The translations under genes were made by a program, and so were the position numbers. This document shows positions 1 through 10,524 of a stretch of 64,000 bases of DNA, piece after piece. How positions within the stretch are numbered: the stretch's first letter is position 1; each line of letters begins with the position of its first letter. The stretch is from positions 62,001 through 126,000 of the forward strand of contig JAUCZB010000005.1 in NCBI GenBank assembly GCA_030373325.1, read 5' to 3'. The DNA comes from Cyanobium sp. CZS25K. Lineage in GTDB: Bacteria > Cyanobacteriota > Cyanobacteriia > PCC-6307 > Cyanobiaceae. Under the pieces are notes generated by a model. That model saw only the letters and a program-made list of their open reading frames with translations. It was not told the origin of the DNA and did no database searches.

Positions 1-130
1 CCCGATCTCCGCTGCGCTCGAAGACGGTCATCTTGCAGAAACTGGCGAAATCATCCACTCCCGCATTGGTGCGTGAATCGGAGGCGAACACCATCCCGCT
101 CTCCAGCAGCACGGCCACGCAATAGGTCAT
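1..130 (-). CDS. Anbu proteasome-like protease (5' part only, runs off window)
   Basis: The first 43 residues are visible, starting MTYCVAVLLESGMVFASDS. This is the N-terminus of Anbu, the ancestral beta-subunit relative of HslV and the 20S proteasome. In Anbu the Thr after the initiator Met is the Ntn-hydrolase nucleophile, and it is present here, followed by the family's FASDSRTNAG block. The ATG overlaps the TGA of the transglutaminase upstream in an ATGA arrangement, so translation is probably coupled. Co-location with a transglutaminase is the known Anbu gene context. The C-terminal four fifths lie outside the window, so integrity cannot be judged. Confidence 0.88.
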   Translation of the reverse strand, partial: MTYCVAVLLESGMVFASDSRTNAGVDDFASFCKMTVFERSGDR

Positions 131-978
131 GCCGTCCTCACCTCAAACGACTCCAGTAGCGACGGACCAAAGGTGGTGGTGAGGGCCACATCCGCCGCAT
201 CCCGACCGCGGGCGATCAGGATCCGCCCGATCCGGGGTGTGTTGTTGCGCGGGTCGAACACATGCCAGCCATCGCCGAGGTAGGCCTCGAACCAGCCCGC
301 GAAGTCCATGGCCGTGTGGGGCGGCGGCACCCCGATGTCACTCAGATAGCCCGTGCAATAGCGCGCCGGGATGTTCATGCAACGGCAGAGGGCGATCGCC
401 AGATGGGCGAAATCGCGGCACACTCCCTCCCGGCTCTCGAAGGTCTGCAGCGCCGATTTGGTCGGATTGGTGCGGCCGTAGTCGAAGCGCACGTGCTGAT
501 GGACGAAATCACAGATCGCCTGCACCCGCCCCCAGCCCGTGGGAGCCGCCTCGAACCGGGACCAGGCGACGTCGGAGAGCAGATCCGACTCACAGAAGCG
601 GCTGGCGAGCAGAAACAGCAGCGCCTCTTCGGGCAGATCCTGCACCGGCTGCTGCACAAGCGATGGCAGCACCGGATCCGGCAGACCGTCATCGGCCACC
701 AGGGCGCCACCACGCAACTGCAGCCGTCCAGCCGGTGCCACCAGCCGGCTGCAGCGATTCCCGTAGGAATCCAAATAGGTGCGCAGCGGCACCGCTGGTG
801 TCAGCTGCAGTGGCTCGATCTCCAGCAGATCCCCGGCGCGGCTGGAATGGACATCCAGGGTCACGATCATCGGCGTCGCCTCGGGGAAGCGCAGCGCCAC
901 ATCGAAGCCCACACGGATCTGGAGCGGGGCTGTTGGCTGGGGCGTCGGCTGGGGCGTGGCGGTCTGAGGTTGATCCAT
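127..978 (-). CDS. Transglutaminase-like cysteine protease of the Anbu locus
   Basis: A 283-residue cytoplasmic protein with no signal peptide. The transglutaminase core lies at about residues 145-250. The catalytic Cys is C187 in SREGVCRDFAHLA, with His H239 and Asp D242 in GWHVFDPRNN, so the triad is complete. The N-terminal 120 residues are a beta-rich domain preceded by a Pro/Gln/Thr-rich start (residues 1-20). Its stop overlaps the Anbu start, and its own start lies 3 bases after the N-formylglutamate amidohydrolase stop, so the three form one minus-strand operon. Family members are thought to hydrolyse peptides or isopeptides. The real substrate is unknown. Confidence 0.85.
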   Translation of the reverse strand: MDQPQTATPQPTPQPTAPLQIRVGFDVALRFPEATPMIVTLDVHSSRAGDLLEIEPLQLTPAVPLRTYLDSYGNRCSRLVAPAGRLQLRGGALVADDGLPDPVLPSLVQQPVQDLPEEALLFLLASRFCESDLLSDVAWSRFEAAPTGWGRVQAICDFVHQHVRFDYGRTNPTKSALQTFESREGVCRDFAHLAIALCRCMNIPARYCTGYLSDIGVPPPHTAMDFAGWFEAYLGDGWHVFDPRNNTPRIGRILIARGRDAADVALTTTFGPSLLESFEVRTA

Positions 979-981
979 GCG

Positions 982-1785
982 TCAGCCTACGGACGCTGGA
1001 CCGTCATGGAGCGGCGGGAAGTCTTCCCTCAAAGCAGCCTCCAGAACACCGGCCAGACGCTCCGCCCACTCCTGCTGCCCGGACGGGGTGGCCAGCAGAT
1101 CCTGGCGAATCTCCAGTTCCACGTGGGGAATCCGGCGCCGCTCTCCATGGATCACCAGCGTGTAGTCGCTGGCGTCGCTCACCGCATAGGGCTCGTTGTC
1201 CCCCACCTGCAGACCCGGTTCGCGCCTCAGCCCGTGGCGCATCCGCCGGGCCAGGCGGCTATCGCGGCCGTGCAGCACACCCACATGCCAGGGCCGCTCC
1301 TGGCCCGAATGCACCGGCGTGAAACTGTGCAGGGCCACCAGCACGCTGGGTTGACCGCGCTGCGATCGCGCATCGAGCTCGGCGCCGATGCGCTGGTGGT
1401 AGGGGTGGAACAACGCTTCGACCCGCTGTTGCCGCTCGGCGGGGGAGAGGTTGCCGTTGGCGGGGATGGGAGTGAATTCGCTGTGGCTGACGATCGAATC
1501 AGGCGCTTCCGGCGGCCGGTTGACGTCGATCACCAGCCGGGAATAGTTGTGCAGGATCAGAAAGGCATCGAGTCGGGCCGACAGGCACTCTCCCAGCCCG
1601 GCCACGCCCAGATCCAGGGCCACATGGGTGTCGAGCACCCGATCACTGAGGTGGAGTCCGGCCAGCCGGCAGGGGATGGCACGACCGGCATGGTCAGCCG
1701 TTAGCAGCACGTCGGAGCCGCCGCTGGAACGAATGATCCGGAACACGGCCGGGTCGGCAGGTCCCAGCAGGGGTTCCAGTTCCAC
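982..1785 (-). CDS. N-formylglutamate amidohydrolase family protein
   Basis: Resembles N-formylglutamate amidohydrolases, Zn-dependent enzymes that release formate or cleave N-acyl amino acids. Visible family features are the TADHAG block, a NYSRLVIDVNRP strand, VALHSFTP with its His, and the C-terminal HVELEIRQDLL segment. The GTG at 1785 begins just before the conserved region. An ATG at 1875 would add 30 poorly conserved Arg/Gly/His residues and is the alternative start. It is co-directional with and 3 bases from the transglutaminase, as in other Anbu-type loci. The substrate here is inferred only; it could act on N-blocked amino acids or peptides. Confidence 0.8.
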   Translation of the reverse strand: MELEPLLGPADPAVFRIIRSSGGSDVLLTADHAGRAIPCRLAGLHLSDRVLDTHVALDLGVAGLGECLSARLDAFLILHNYSRLVIDVNRPPEAPDSIVSHSEFTPIPANGNLSPAERQQRVEALFHPYHQRIGAELDARSQRGQPSVLVALHSFTPVHSGQERPWHVGVLHGRDSRLARRMRHGLRREPGLQVGDNEPYAVSDASDYTLVIHGERRRIPHVELEIRQDLLATPSGQQEWAERLAGVLEAALREDFPPLHDGPASVG

Positions 1786-1890
1786 CGTGGCCCGCGGGTG
1801 GTGGAAGCCTAGGTGTGGTTGGCCACCGGGTTGTGCCTGCCCTCGGCTCAGGCGAGCGCTCCGCGTTGCTGGCACAGGGGCCCTGGGGCG

Positions 1891-2220
1891 CTACAGCTCA
1901 CGGACCCAGACACCCACTTCCATCGACAGCAGGGAGCCGCCGTCGTCTTGCAGGATGCTCAGATGGCTTTCAATCCACAGTTCGTCGGCAGAGGCTTGGA
2001 AGCCTGCCATCGCCAGGCAGTTGTCTTCGGCATCACGGTGCCAGCGCACACTCACCACCGGCCGGATGGAGAGCGATGCGGATTCGATGCGCAGGTCATG
2101 CCCCTCCCGGGGACGAAGACGAAGCGTGTGGGGGCCAAGGCGGACAGGGCCGGTGTAGGAATAACCACAACGCTGATGGTCTTGCCAGGCAGGGAGGAAA
2201 CGAACCAGGCAAGGTCCACA
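1891..2220 (-). pseudogene. Decayed transglutaminase (N-terminal domain remnant)
   Basis: Reading the minus strand between the TAG at 2221-2223 and the TAG at 1891-1893 gives about 109 residues. They include GYSYTGPVRLGPHTLRLRP and end in VGVWVREL. This matches the N-terminal beta domain of the bacterial transglutaminase family (Bact_transglu_N type), which normally precedes a catalytic Cys-His-Asp core of about 180 more residues. The core is absent, and no ATG, GTG or TTG opens the frame before the conserved part. It lies in the Anbu locus, where a second transglutaminase is commonly found, so the simplest reading is a truncated relic. A stand-alone domain with an upstream start in another frame is less likely. 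Confidence 0.7.
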
Positions 2221-2356
2221 CTAGCGATGCTGCCGCAGGCGGTCGGAGACGGAAGAAAGGCAGACCAGGCAGGTGGGGAGGGGATGGAGCCCATGATGAT
2301 CTGCCGGACACTGGGCCTGCAGAGCGACGAGACCTCGACAGTGAAGCCGGGCCTGA

Positions 2357-4171
2357 TCATTGGGAATAAATCAACACGCTGTACGGCCCCATAGAGAATG
2401 AAGCGTGATAAGGAAATCCGTCTGAGTCTCCAGGAACAGCATCAACGTCCCAACTCTGATGCCCATTAAAGATTTTACTGTAGCCATGCCAGTCACTGTT
2501 GAAGCGAAGTTTCCACGTCTTGGCTGCAGGCAAGCCCAGGACATAGTTCTCTTGGGGCTGGTGAAAAAAGTTGGCGATCACCACCACATCATCGCCTGGC
2601 CCACCTTGATCCCATCGGTGGAAAGCAATCACGTTTCGCTCGTTATTGAGATGGTAAAACTGCGTGAACTGGCCACACAGCCCATGGGAAACCCCATCCC
2701 GATTGAGCCGGAGGCGAATCAGATCGCGATACAGGCGAACAATGCCTCGAAACTCCTCGCGTTGATCCCAGTCGACGGGAACCGTATCGCGGAACCAGCC
2801 GCCCTCAAGAAACTCCTGCCCCTGAAAGAGCATGGGAATGCCAGGCGCCGAAAACACCATGGCCGCCGCCATGGTGGAGCGTTTCTGAGCATGCCAGCCG
2901 GTTGGATCACTCGGGTTGACGTCCTGGGGAATCCGAGACTGCCCATTGGCAACGTCGTCGTGGGATTCGCTGTAGATCACGCGCTCAAAAGCATCGTCAT
3001 TGTAGCGATAGAGAATCGCGTCTCGGATGCTCTCCAAGGAACGGTTTTCATCCTGTGGCGTGATAACCGCCTGACGGATCAGCCGGACGAAGTTTGAATC
3101 CCATTGGCAGCTAAAACCAGCACCACCAGCCCCAACATCCTTTGTAATCCAATCATTGTTTCGCAGGTCTTCGGCGATGGTGATGCGGCCTGGGTGATGC
3201 TGAGCCACAGATTCGTTGATGGCCTGGAGGATGCTCCAGCCGTCTGGAAGCTCCTGGGTTCCGGAGTCACTGATGCTGCGGATGTAGAGCGTGCTGTCGA
3301 AACGAAGGCCATCAACATGATAGTCATCAAGCCACATGCTGACGTTGTCGAGGATGTACTGGCGCACTTCCCCGCGGCCGTAGTCGGGACGGGTTTCCCC
3401 CCAGGGCGTCTTGGCACGATCATCGTTGTAAAAGTAGATTCCGCCCCTGCCATTCTCAGACCAACCATCGAATTGCCACAGGTCGAGGTCACTGGGGCCA
3501 AAGTGATTGTAAACAACATCCAGAATCACGGCGATTCCGGCCTGGTGGGATCGCTTGATGAACTGCTTGAAGCCTAACGAACCTCCATAGTCGGAGTCGA
3601 CGGCAAAGATATGGGAAGGGTTATAGCCCCAAGAACGCATACCGGCAAACTGGCCGACGGGCATGATCTGAATGGCATTGATGCCAAGCTTTGTGAGATG
3701 CTCCAACCGAGCTGTGATCGAGATGAAGCACCCGGACTGAGCAAGATCATCATCATTGAAGGTGCCCACATGCAGCTCATAGATGACAAGCTCATTCCAT
3801 TCCTTGATGGAGAAGTCGTCATCGTCCCAAACGAAGCTGGGATCATGAATGATGGCATTGCCAACGGAGCTCGTGACCTCACGCGCATAGGGATCAATAC
3901 GAAGAACAACGCTCCCTTCGATCAACAGTTGATATTTGTACTGGTCGCCGATTCTGGCCCCCTTCACATGGGCGTACCAATAGCCCCGTTCCTCCGAAGT
4001 CATCGGGTTGGCGCTTCCATCCCAGTCGTTGAATGTACCGACGACGGAAACCTGTTGCGCATGGGGCGCCCAGAGGCGGAAGGCAACGCCATCTGGGCAG
4101 AGGATCGATCCCATGCCTGGAAGCACCAGCTGTTGTCCCATGATTGAGGTCTGATGAATCCACTCTTTCAC
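2357..4171 (-). CDS. GH13 alpha-glucan enzyme, branching-enzyme-like, with CBM48
   Basis: A 604-residue alpha-amylase-superfamily protein. Residues about 20-115 form a CBM48/early-set domain (FRLWAPHAQQVSVVGTFNDW), followed by the GH13 barrel. Region I is DVVYNHFG (219-225). Region II is GLRFDSTLY with nucleophile D292. Region III is IAEDL with acid/base E334. Region IV is SESHDD with D405. The layout resembles 1,4-alpha-glucan branching enzymes or malto-oligosyltrehalose trehalohydrolases; the SESHD region favours branching. A second ATG 10 codons in (MGQQLVLPG) is an alternative start. Base composition is clearly lower in GC than both flanks, which suggests transfer. It lies upstream of the Anbu genes on the same strand but has no obvious functional link to them. 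Confidence 0.8.
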   Translation of the reverse strand: MKEWIHQTSIMGQQLVLPGMGSILCPDGVAFRLWAPHAQQVSVVGTFNDWDGSANPMTSEERGYWYAHVKGARIGDQYKYQLLIEGSVVLRIDPYAREVTSSVGNAIIHDPSFVWDDDDFSIKEWNELVIYELHVGTFNDDDLAQSGCFISITARLEHLTKLGINAIQIMPVGQFAGMRSWGYNPSHIFAVDSDYGGSLGFKQFIKRSHQAGIAVILDVVYNHFGPSDLDLWQFDGWSENGRGGIYFYNDDRAKTPWGETRPDYGRGEVRQYILDNVSMWLDDYHVDGLRFDSTLYIRSISDSGTQELPDGWSILQAINESVAQHHPGRITIAEDLRNNDWITKDVGAGGAGFSCQWDSNFVRLIRQAVITPQDENRSLESIRDAILYRYNDDAFERVIYSESHDDVANGQSRIPQDVNPSDPTGWHAQKRSTMAAAMVFSAPGIPMLFQGQEFLEGGWFRDTVPVDWDQREEFRGIVRLYRDLIRLRLNRDGVSHGLCGQFTQFYHLNNERNVIAFHRWDQGGPGDDVVVIANFFHQPQENYVLGLPAAKTWKLRFNSDWHGYSKIFNGHQSWDVDAVPGDSDGFPYHASFSMGPYSVLIYSQ

Positions 4172-4564
4172 GGGGAATCAATTTCTGCCGAAAGCAGCAG
4201 AAAGCTTGAGAATGGCCCCGAGCGGGAGGCCCATTTGACGCAGCAGTCCGATGCAGAACGCATCAGAATCTCCATCATTCTTGATCCTTTGCAGCTGCCT
4301 TGCCAGCACGGGGCTTTCGGATCTGCGCCGGATGGCAGACGTGCCTTGGGTTGGGAGTCAGGCGGCTGCGCTGAGCTGGCTCTTCAGCAACCGCCGCTGG
4401 AATGGCTTGGCTGCCTTGAGAACTCCAGGCCAGCGCCGGCGACGGACAGCGTGAGCACCCCAAGGATCGGGGCCCGCCCATCGCGAAGCCGCCCAGGCCG
4501 ACGGCTGCTGGAAGCAGGACCAACCCATGCCCTTAGAGTCTCCCCTTTGGTGGAAAGTCACACC
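4172..4564. other. Intergenic region between divergent GH13 and MerR genes
   Basis: About 390 bases without a convincing gene. An open frame continuous with merR can be read from an ATG at 4154, but its translation (Arg/Pro/Ser-rich) resembles no protein. Composition changes across the stretch, from moderate GC near the GH13 start to high GC near merR, so it may hold the boundary of a transferred segment. The last 30 bases hold a MerR-type dyad described separately. No tRNA, hairpin or repeat was recognised in the rest. Confidence 0.5.
4537..4558 (+). promoter_or_regulatory. Candidate MerR-family operator
   Basis: An imperfect dyad, AGTCTCC and GGAAAGT around a CCTTTGGT centre, resembles CueR/ZntR-type operators (left arm ending TCCCC, right arm GGAAGGT). 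A weak -35-like TTAGAG lies at 4533-4538, with roughly 19 bases to the position where a -10 would lie. That is the over-long spacing typical of MerR promoters. It ends only 6 bases before the merR ATG, so autoregulation with a very short or absent leader is implied. The -10 is poor, so the assignment is tentative. Confidence 0.4.
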
Positions 4565-4969
4565 ATGGCCGCCACGGGCATGAAGATCGGCACACTGGCC
4601 AGCCGCAGTGGCCTGCCGGTCAAGACCCTCCGTTATTACGAGGACCTGGGCCTGCTGCCGGCGATCGGCCGCAGCGACGGTGGCTACCGCCTGTTTGCCG
4701 AAGAGAGCCTGCAGCGTCTGGTGTTCATCCGTCGGCTCAAGACCCTGGGACTCAGCCTGGAAGAAATCCAGGGCTGCCTGGTGGTTCACGACGCCGGGGA
4801 GCTGCCCTGTGGCGACATCCAGATTCAGCTGGAGCGCCAGATCGGGCGGATCGACCGCCAGATCAAGGAGCTGCGGCAGCTCAGAAAGGAACTGCAGGGT
4901 TTGCTGGCCGGCTGGCAGAGCGATCCCGCCAAGGAGGGGGATGTGATCTGCCCCAATCTTCAGGTGTGA
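4565..4969 (+). CDS. MerR-family metal-responsive transcriptional regulator
   Basis: A 134-residue regulator with an N-terminal winged helix (KIGTLASRSGLPVKTLRYYE), a dimerising coiled coil (about residues 85-115) and a C-terminal metal-site-like Cys. Counting from the internal ATG at 4580, Cys residues C77 (PCGDI) and C124 (ICPNL) occupy positions comparable to metal-ligand Cys in ZntR/CadR-type members. A CueR-like pair of close C-terminal Cys is absent. The metal is therefore uncertain: a divalent metal is as likely as copper. The ATG at 4565 directly follows the operator-like dyad. It is followed 115 bases later by the DUF305/DUF302/ATPase block, which it plausibly controls. Confidence 0.85.
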   Translation: MAATGMKIGTLASRSGLPVKTLRYYEDLGLLPAIGRSDGGYRLFAEESLQRLVFIRRLKTLGLSLEEIQGCLVVHDAGELPCGDIQIQLERQIGRIDRQIKELRQLRKELQGLLAGWQSDPAKEGDVICPNLQV

Positions 4970-5084
4970 TCGCCCCCTCCATGGCTCCAATCCCCGTGCA
5001 TGAAGGAATGCACCGACATCGCCTCAGGCCTTTGGGCCCTCGTCAGGTTGGAGGGAGAACAACGTTCGGTTGGAGGCTGGATCT

Positions 5085-5780
5085 GTGGCTGATCTACGCC
5101 ATCAAGGCTCAAGAAGGCGTCGTGGGTTGCTGCTGGCGGGCGGTGGGGCCTGCCTCCTGGCTCTGGCGGTGGCCAGCCCCTGTTTCTCCCAGGCCTTTGG
5201 CTGGCACGGAGCCCAGGGCCCGGCAGCCGGCATGGGCTGGGACGGGACAGGACGGATGGGGCCGAACGACCAGCGCTTCATCGTGATGATGATTCCCCAC
5301 CACGAAGGGGCGATCGCCATGGCCGATCTGGCCCTGACCCGTGCCCGCCGGCCGGAGATCAAGGCCCTGGCCCGCAGCATCAAGGCCAGCCAGACCCAGG
5401 AGAACGCCCAGATGCGCTCCTGGTACCGGCAATGGTTCGGTGCCGATGTTCCCACCTGGGGTGGAAGCTATGGCCGTGGGGCTTACTCCGGCTGGGGTGG
5501 CTGGATGGGCGGCCATGGCGGAATGATGATGGGCCGAGGAGGGGGCATGGGAATGATGGGCACCGATCTCGGCTGGCTGAACGAGGCGGCCGATTTCGAT
5601 CGGGCCTTCATCGAGCAGATGATTCCCCATCACCGCATGGGCGTGATGATGGCCTCGATGGCCCAGACCAACAGCCAGCATCCGCAACTGCGAACCCTGC
5701 AGCAGGGGATGGTGGAGGCCCAGAGCCGGGAGATCGAGCAGATGGCGCAGTGGTACCGCAGCTGGTACGGAACACCCTGA
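5085..5780 (+). CDS. DUF305 protein with Met/Gly-rich linker (exported)
   Basis: The protein has about 231 residues. The start chosen is the GTG at 5085, 8 bases after GGAGG; a TTG at 5070 would add 5 residues. An RRRR stretch followed by a hydrophobic segment (LLLAGGGACLLALAVAS) indicates export or membrane anchoring. Two DUF305 helical halves follow, each with a HH signature: MMIPHHEGAIAMA and QMIPHHRMGVMMA. They are separated by a Gly/Met/His-rich linker (GGHGGMMMGRGGGMGMMG). DUF305 folds as a ferritin-like helical bundle and often sits in copper or heavy-metal resistance clusters. The Met/His-rich linker would suit Cu(I) or Ag(I) binding, but that is inference. Confidence 0.85.
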   Translation: MADLRHQGSRRRRGLLLAGGGACLLALAVASPCFSQAFGWHGAQGPAAGMGWDGTGRMGPNDQRFIVMMIPHHEGAIAMADLALTRARRPEIKALARSIKASQTQENAQMRSWYRQWFGADVPTWGGSYGRGAYSGWGGWMGGHGGMMMGRGGGMGMMGTDLGWLNEAADFDRAFIEQMIPHHRMGVMMASMAQTNSQHPQLRTLQQGMVEAQSREIEQMAQWYRSWYGTP

Positions 5781-5797
5781 CCTCACCCGCGGCAACC

Positions 5798-6190
5798 ATG
5801 GATCCATTCTTGATTCTCGACACCCCGAAATCCTTCGAGGCGGCCAGTGCCGCTCTCCAGGCGGCGGTGCTGGAGCAGGGCTTCGGCGTCCTGGCGGTGC
5901 ACGATCTGGGCGACACCCTGCGCAGCAAGGGCCTTGAGTTTCTGGAGCAGTGCCGCATCTTCGAGGTGTGCAACCCCCAGCAGGCCGCCGCGGTGCTGAA
6001 CACCACGATGGCGCTCAACATGGCCCTGCCCTGCCGGATCTCGGTCTACACCGAGACCGGTCAGACCCGCATCGGCATGCTCCGCCCCGAGGCGATGCTC
6101 GCCAGCCTCTCGACCGATCCCTCCCTGAGGGAGGCGGCCCGCGAAGTGGAAGCCTCCACCACGGCGATCATCGAGGCGGCAGCGGCCTAG
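5798..6190 (+). CDS. DUF302 family protein
   Basis: A 130-residue soluble protein beginning MDPFLILDTPKSFEAA. It fits DUF302: an alternating alpha/beta fold with QAAVLEQGFGVLAVHDLG, the CRIFEVCNP strand (two Cys) and the ALPCRISVYTE strand. DUF302 proteins are small and of unknown biochemical role, and frequently occur with DUF305 and redox or metal genes. It starts 17 bases after the DUF305 stop, so it is co-transcribed. No signal peptide is seen, so it is probably cytoplasmic. Three Cys residues could bind metal or thiols, but no defined motif is present. Confidence 0.85.
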   Translation: MDPFLILDTPKSFEAASAALQAAVLEQGFGVLAVHDLGDTLRSKGLEFLEQCRIFEVCNPQQAAAVLNTTMALNMALPCRISVYTETGQTRIGMLRPEAMLASLSTDPSLREAAREVEASTTAIIEAAAA

Positions 6191-6341
6191 CCACACCGTG
6201 CCACCAGGTGGCGGGTGCCAGTGCTGGTGGGGTGAGCCAGGCGCCGCACATCCGGCCCGGGCCGCTTCAGCGAAGACCGCCGAACCCCTTGACTCTCCAG
6301 CCAGCAGGAGACCATACGGTGAGGCGTCCTCTCCTGCCGCC

Positions 6342-7088
6342 ATGAAGTCCTCCACGTTCGCGACCTGCTTGCTCGGGCTCCTTTGCGCCCTGTCGCTGGC
6401 GGCCCCGACCCTGGCGCAGGACCACGGCGGGATGGATCACGGTGGCACTGATCACGGTGGCACTGATCACAGCGGCATGGACCACGGGGATCATCCGGCC
6501 GTGCCCGGGAAGACCATCCCGAACGCCGAACACACCCATGCGGTGGGCCCCGCCGGGGCCACCTACGACCTGCGCTTCATCGACGGCATGGTGCAGCACC
6601 ACACCGGCGCCCTGCGGATGAGTGAGTTCGTCTTCGGCATCGGCCAGCCTGGAGTTGGGGCGCTGGCCACAACAATCTGGCGCGAGCAGGCCAACGAAAT
6701 CCGGGCGATTGGACTGTGGCGCAAGGCCTGGTACCCCCAGGCCCCGGCGTATCCGGTGGCCCTCGCTCCCGGTGGTGATCCCAACAGCCTGGCCGGCCTC
6801 ACCCGCATGAGCCAGGCCCAGATCGATGGCATGCGGATGATGGGCGATCCTCCCACCCCGGACAACCGCGTCGTCTGGTTCCTGGAGGGGATGCTCCACC
6901 ACCACGGCGGCGCGCTGATCATGGCCCACGACGCTCTGGCGAAAAGCACCAATCCCACCATCCGCCGCTTCGCGCGGCAGGTGATCGTGGCCCAGCGCGC
7001 CGAGATCGTCCAGCTGCGGCGGATGCTGGCGGTGGAGGGACTGCGCAGGCCGGCGTACCACCAGTACGACAACCTCTTCGCCCTCTGA
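6342..7088 (+). CDS. DUF305 protein with His/Met-rich N-terminus (periplasmic)
   Basis: A 248-residue protein with a clear signal peptide (CLLGLLCALSLAAPTLAQ, cleavage near residue 25). An exported His/Asp/Met-rich repeat follows (HGGMDHGGTDHGGTDH and similar, about residues 26-50). Two DUF305-type halves carry FIDGMVQHHTGALRM and FLEGMLHHHGGALIM. The repeat looks like a metal-binding tail. It lies about 150 bases after the DUF302 gene and 67 bases before the P-type ATPase, on the same strand. It is probably a periplasmic metal-binding partner of the island. It differs from the first DUF305 protein in length and in the position of the metal-rich segment, so it is not a simple tandem copy. Confidence 0.85.
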   Translation: MKSSTFATCLLGLLCALSLAAPTLAQDHGGMDHGGTDHGGTDHSGMDHGDHPAVPGKTIPNAEHTHAVGPAGATYDLRFIDGMVQHHTGALRMSEFVFGIGQPGVGALATTIWREQANEIRAIGLWRKAWYPQAPAYPVALAPGGDPNSLAGLTRMSQAQIDGMRMMGDPPTPDNRVVWFLEGMLHHHGGALIMAHDALAKSTNPTIRRFARQVIVAQRAEIVQLRRMLAVEGLRRPAYHQYDNLFAL

Positions 7089-7155
7089 TCCGGCAGGGGC
7101 AGCCCCGTGGCCATCCTGGAGGGATCCCGCCGGCCGGGCGGCGTGAGGCGATTCC

Positions 7156-9618
<2,463 letters not shown>

Positions 9619-9641
9619 GGTGCCATCGGCGACAGCGATCG

Positions 9642-10459
9642 GTGACCGATGCTCATGCCGAGACGGTGCGATATCGGCGACTGGAGGAGCAACCATCCCC
9701 CGCCGCTGATGCCCCGGCAACGCCAAACCTGATCGACCGTGGGGGCCAGCGCCCCTGGAGCAGATGCCAGGTCCTGGGGCTCAGCGCCGTCGGCCTGGGG
9801 CTGGTCGGCCTCGCCGGCCCCCTGGGGGGTGAAACGACGACAGCACCTCCCACAGCCTCCATTTCCACGGCGTCCACCCGGCCGAGATGGACGGGATCCG
9901 CCCGGTGCTGTTCAACGGCACCCGGATCTACGAGTTCGATCTGCCCAGTGCCAGGCTTGACCCCTACCACTGCCACGTGGCGCCGGTGACCCGCCACATC
10001 GGCAAGGGGCTGTTCGGCCTGCTGATCGTGGATCCCCTCCAGCCGCGGCCGGCGGCCGATGAGCTGGTGCTGGTGATGGGCGGCTACGACCTCAGGAATG
10101 AGGGCCACAACGACCTCCATGCCTTCAACGGCATCCCGGATCATTGCCATCGCCACCCGATCCGGATCCGCCAGCACCAGCTGGTGGGGCTCTACCTGCT
10201 CAACATGGTGGAGTTCGACGACCGCCTGACCTTCCATCTCCACGCCAACGCCTTCGAGATCCTCCGCCAGGGCAGCCAGGGCAGCCAGGACAGCCAGGGC
10301 GAATTCCGCGAGCGCGCCGACGTGATCAGCCTCGGGGTGGCGGAACGGCAGATCCTCGAATTCCGCTACCCGTTCCCCGGGCGCTACATCTTTCACCCCC
10401 ACCAGGATCAGGTGGCCGACAAAGGCTGCATGGGCCTGTTCGCGGTGGTGAGCGCCTGA
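9642..10459 (+). pseudogene. Multicopper oxidase, broken (internal deletion and frameshift)
   Basis: Two frames are needed. From the GTG at 9642 a signal-like region is read (VLGLSAVGLGLVGLAGPLGG). The oxidase then continues in another frame from about 9855 with HSLHFHGVHPAEMDG, after an in-frame TGA. The retained part has the copper motifs HFHG, YHCHVAP (about 9966) and the C-terminal FHLHANAFEIL and YIFHPH. Typical two- or three-domain multicopper oxidases have roughly 100 more residues between signal and first HxH. An ATG at 9887 could open the downstream frame (190 residues) but would lose the first copper HxH. Copper oxidation by this product is therefore doubtful. Confidence 0.75.
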
Positions 10460-10524
10460 GCGGCGGACAACCGCACCTGTGCCATCGCGCACGTGCAGGG
10501 GTGGCGCCTGCCGCGACGGCGGCG

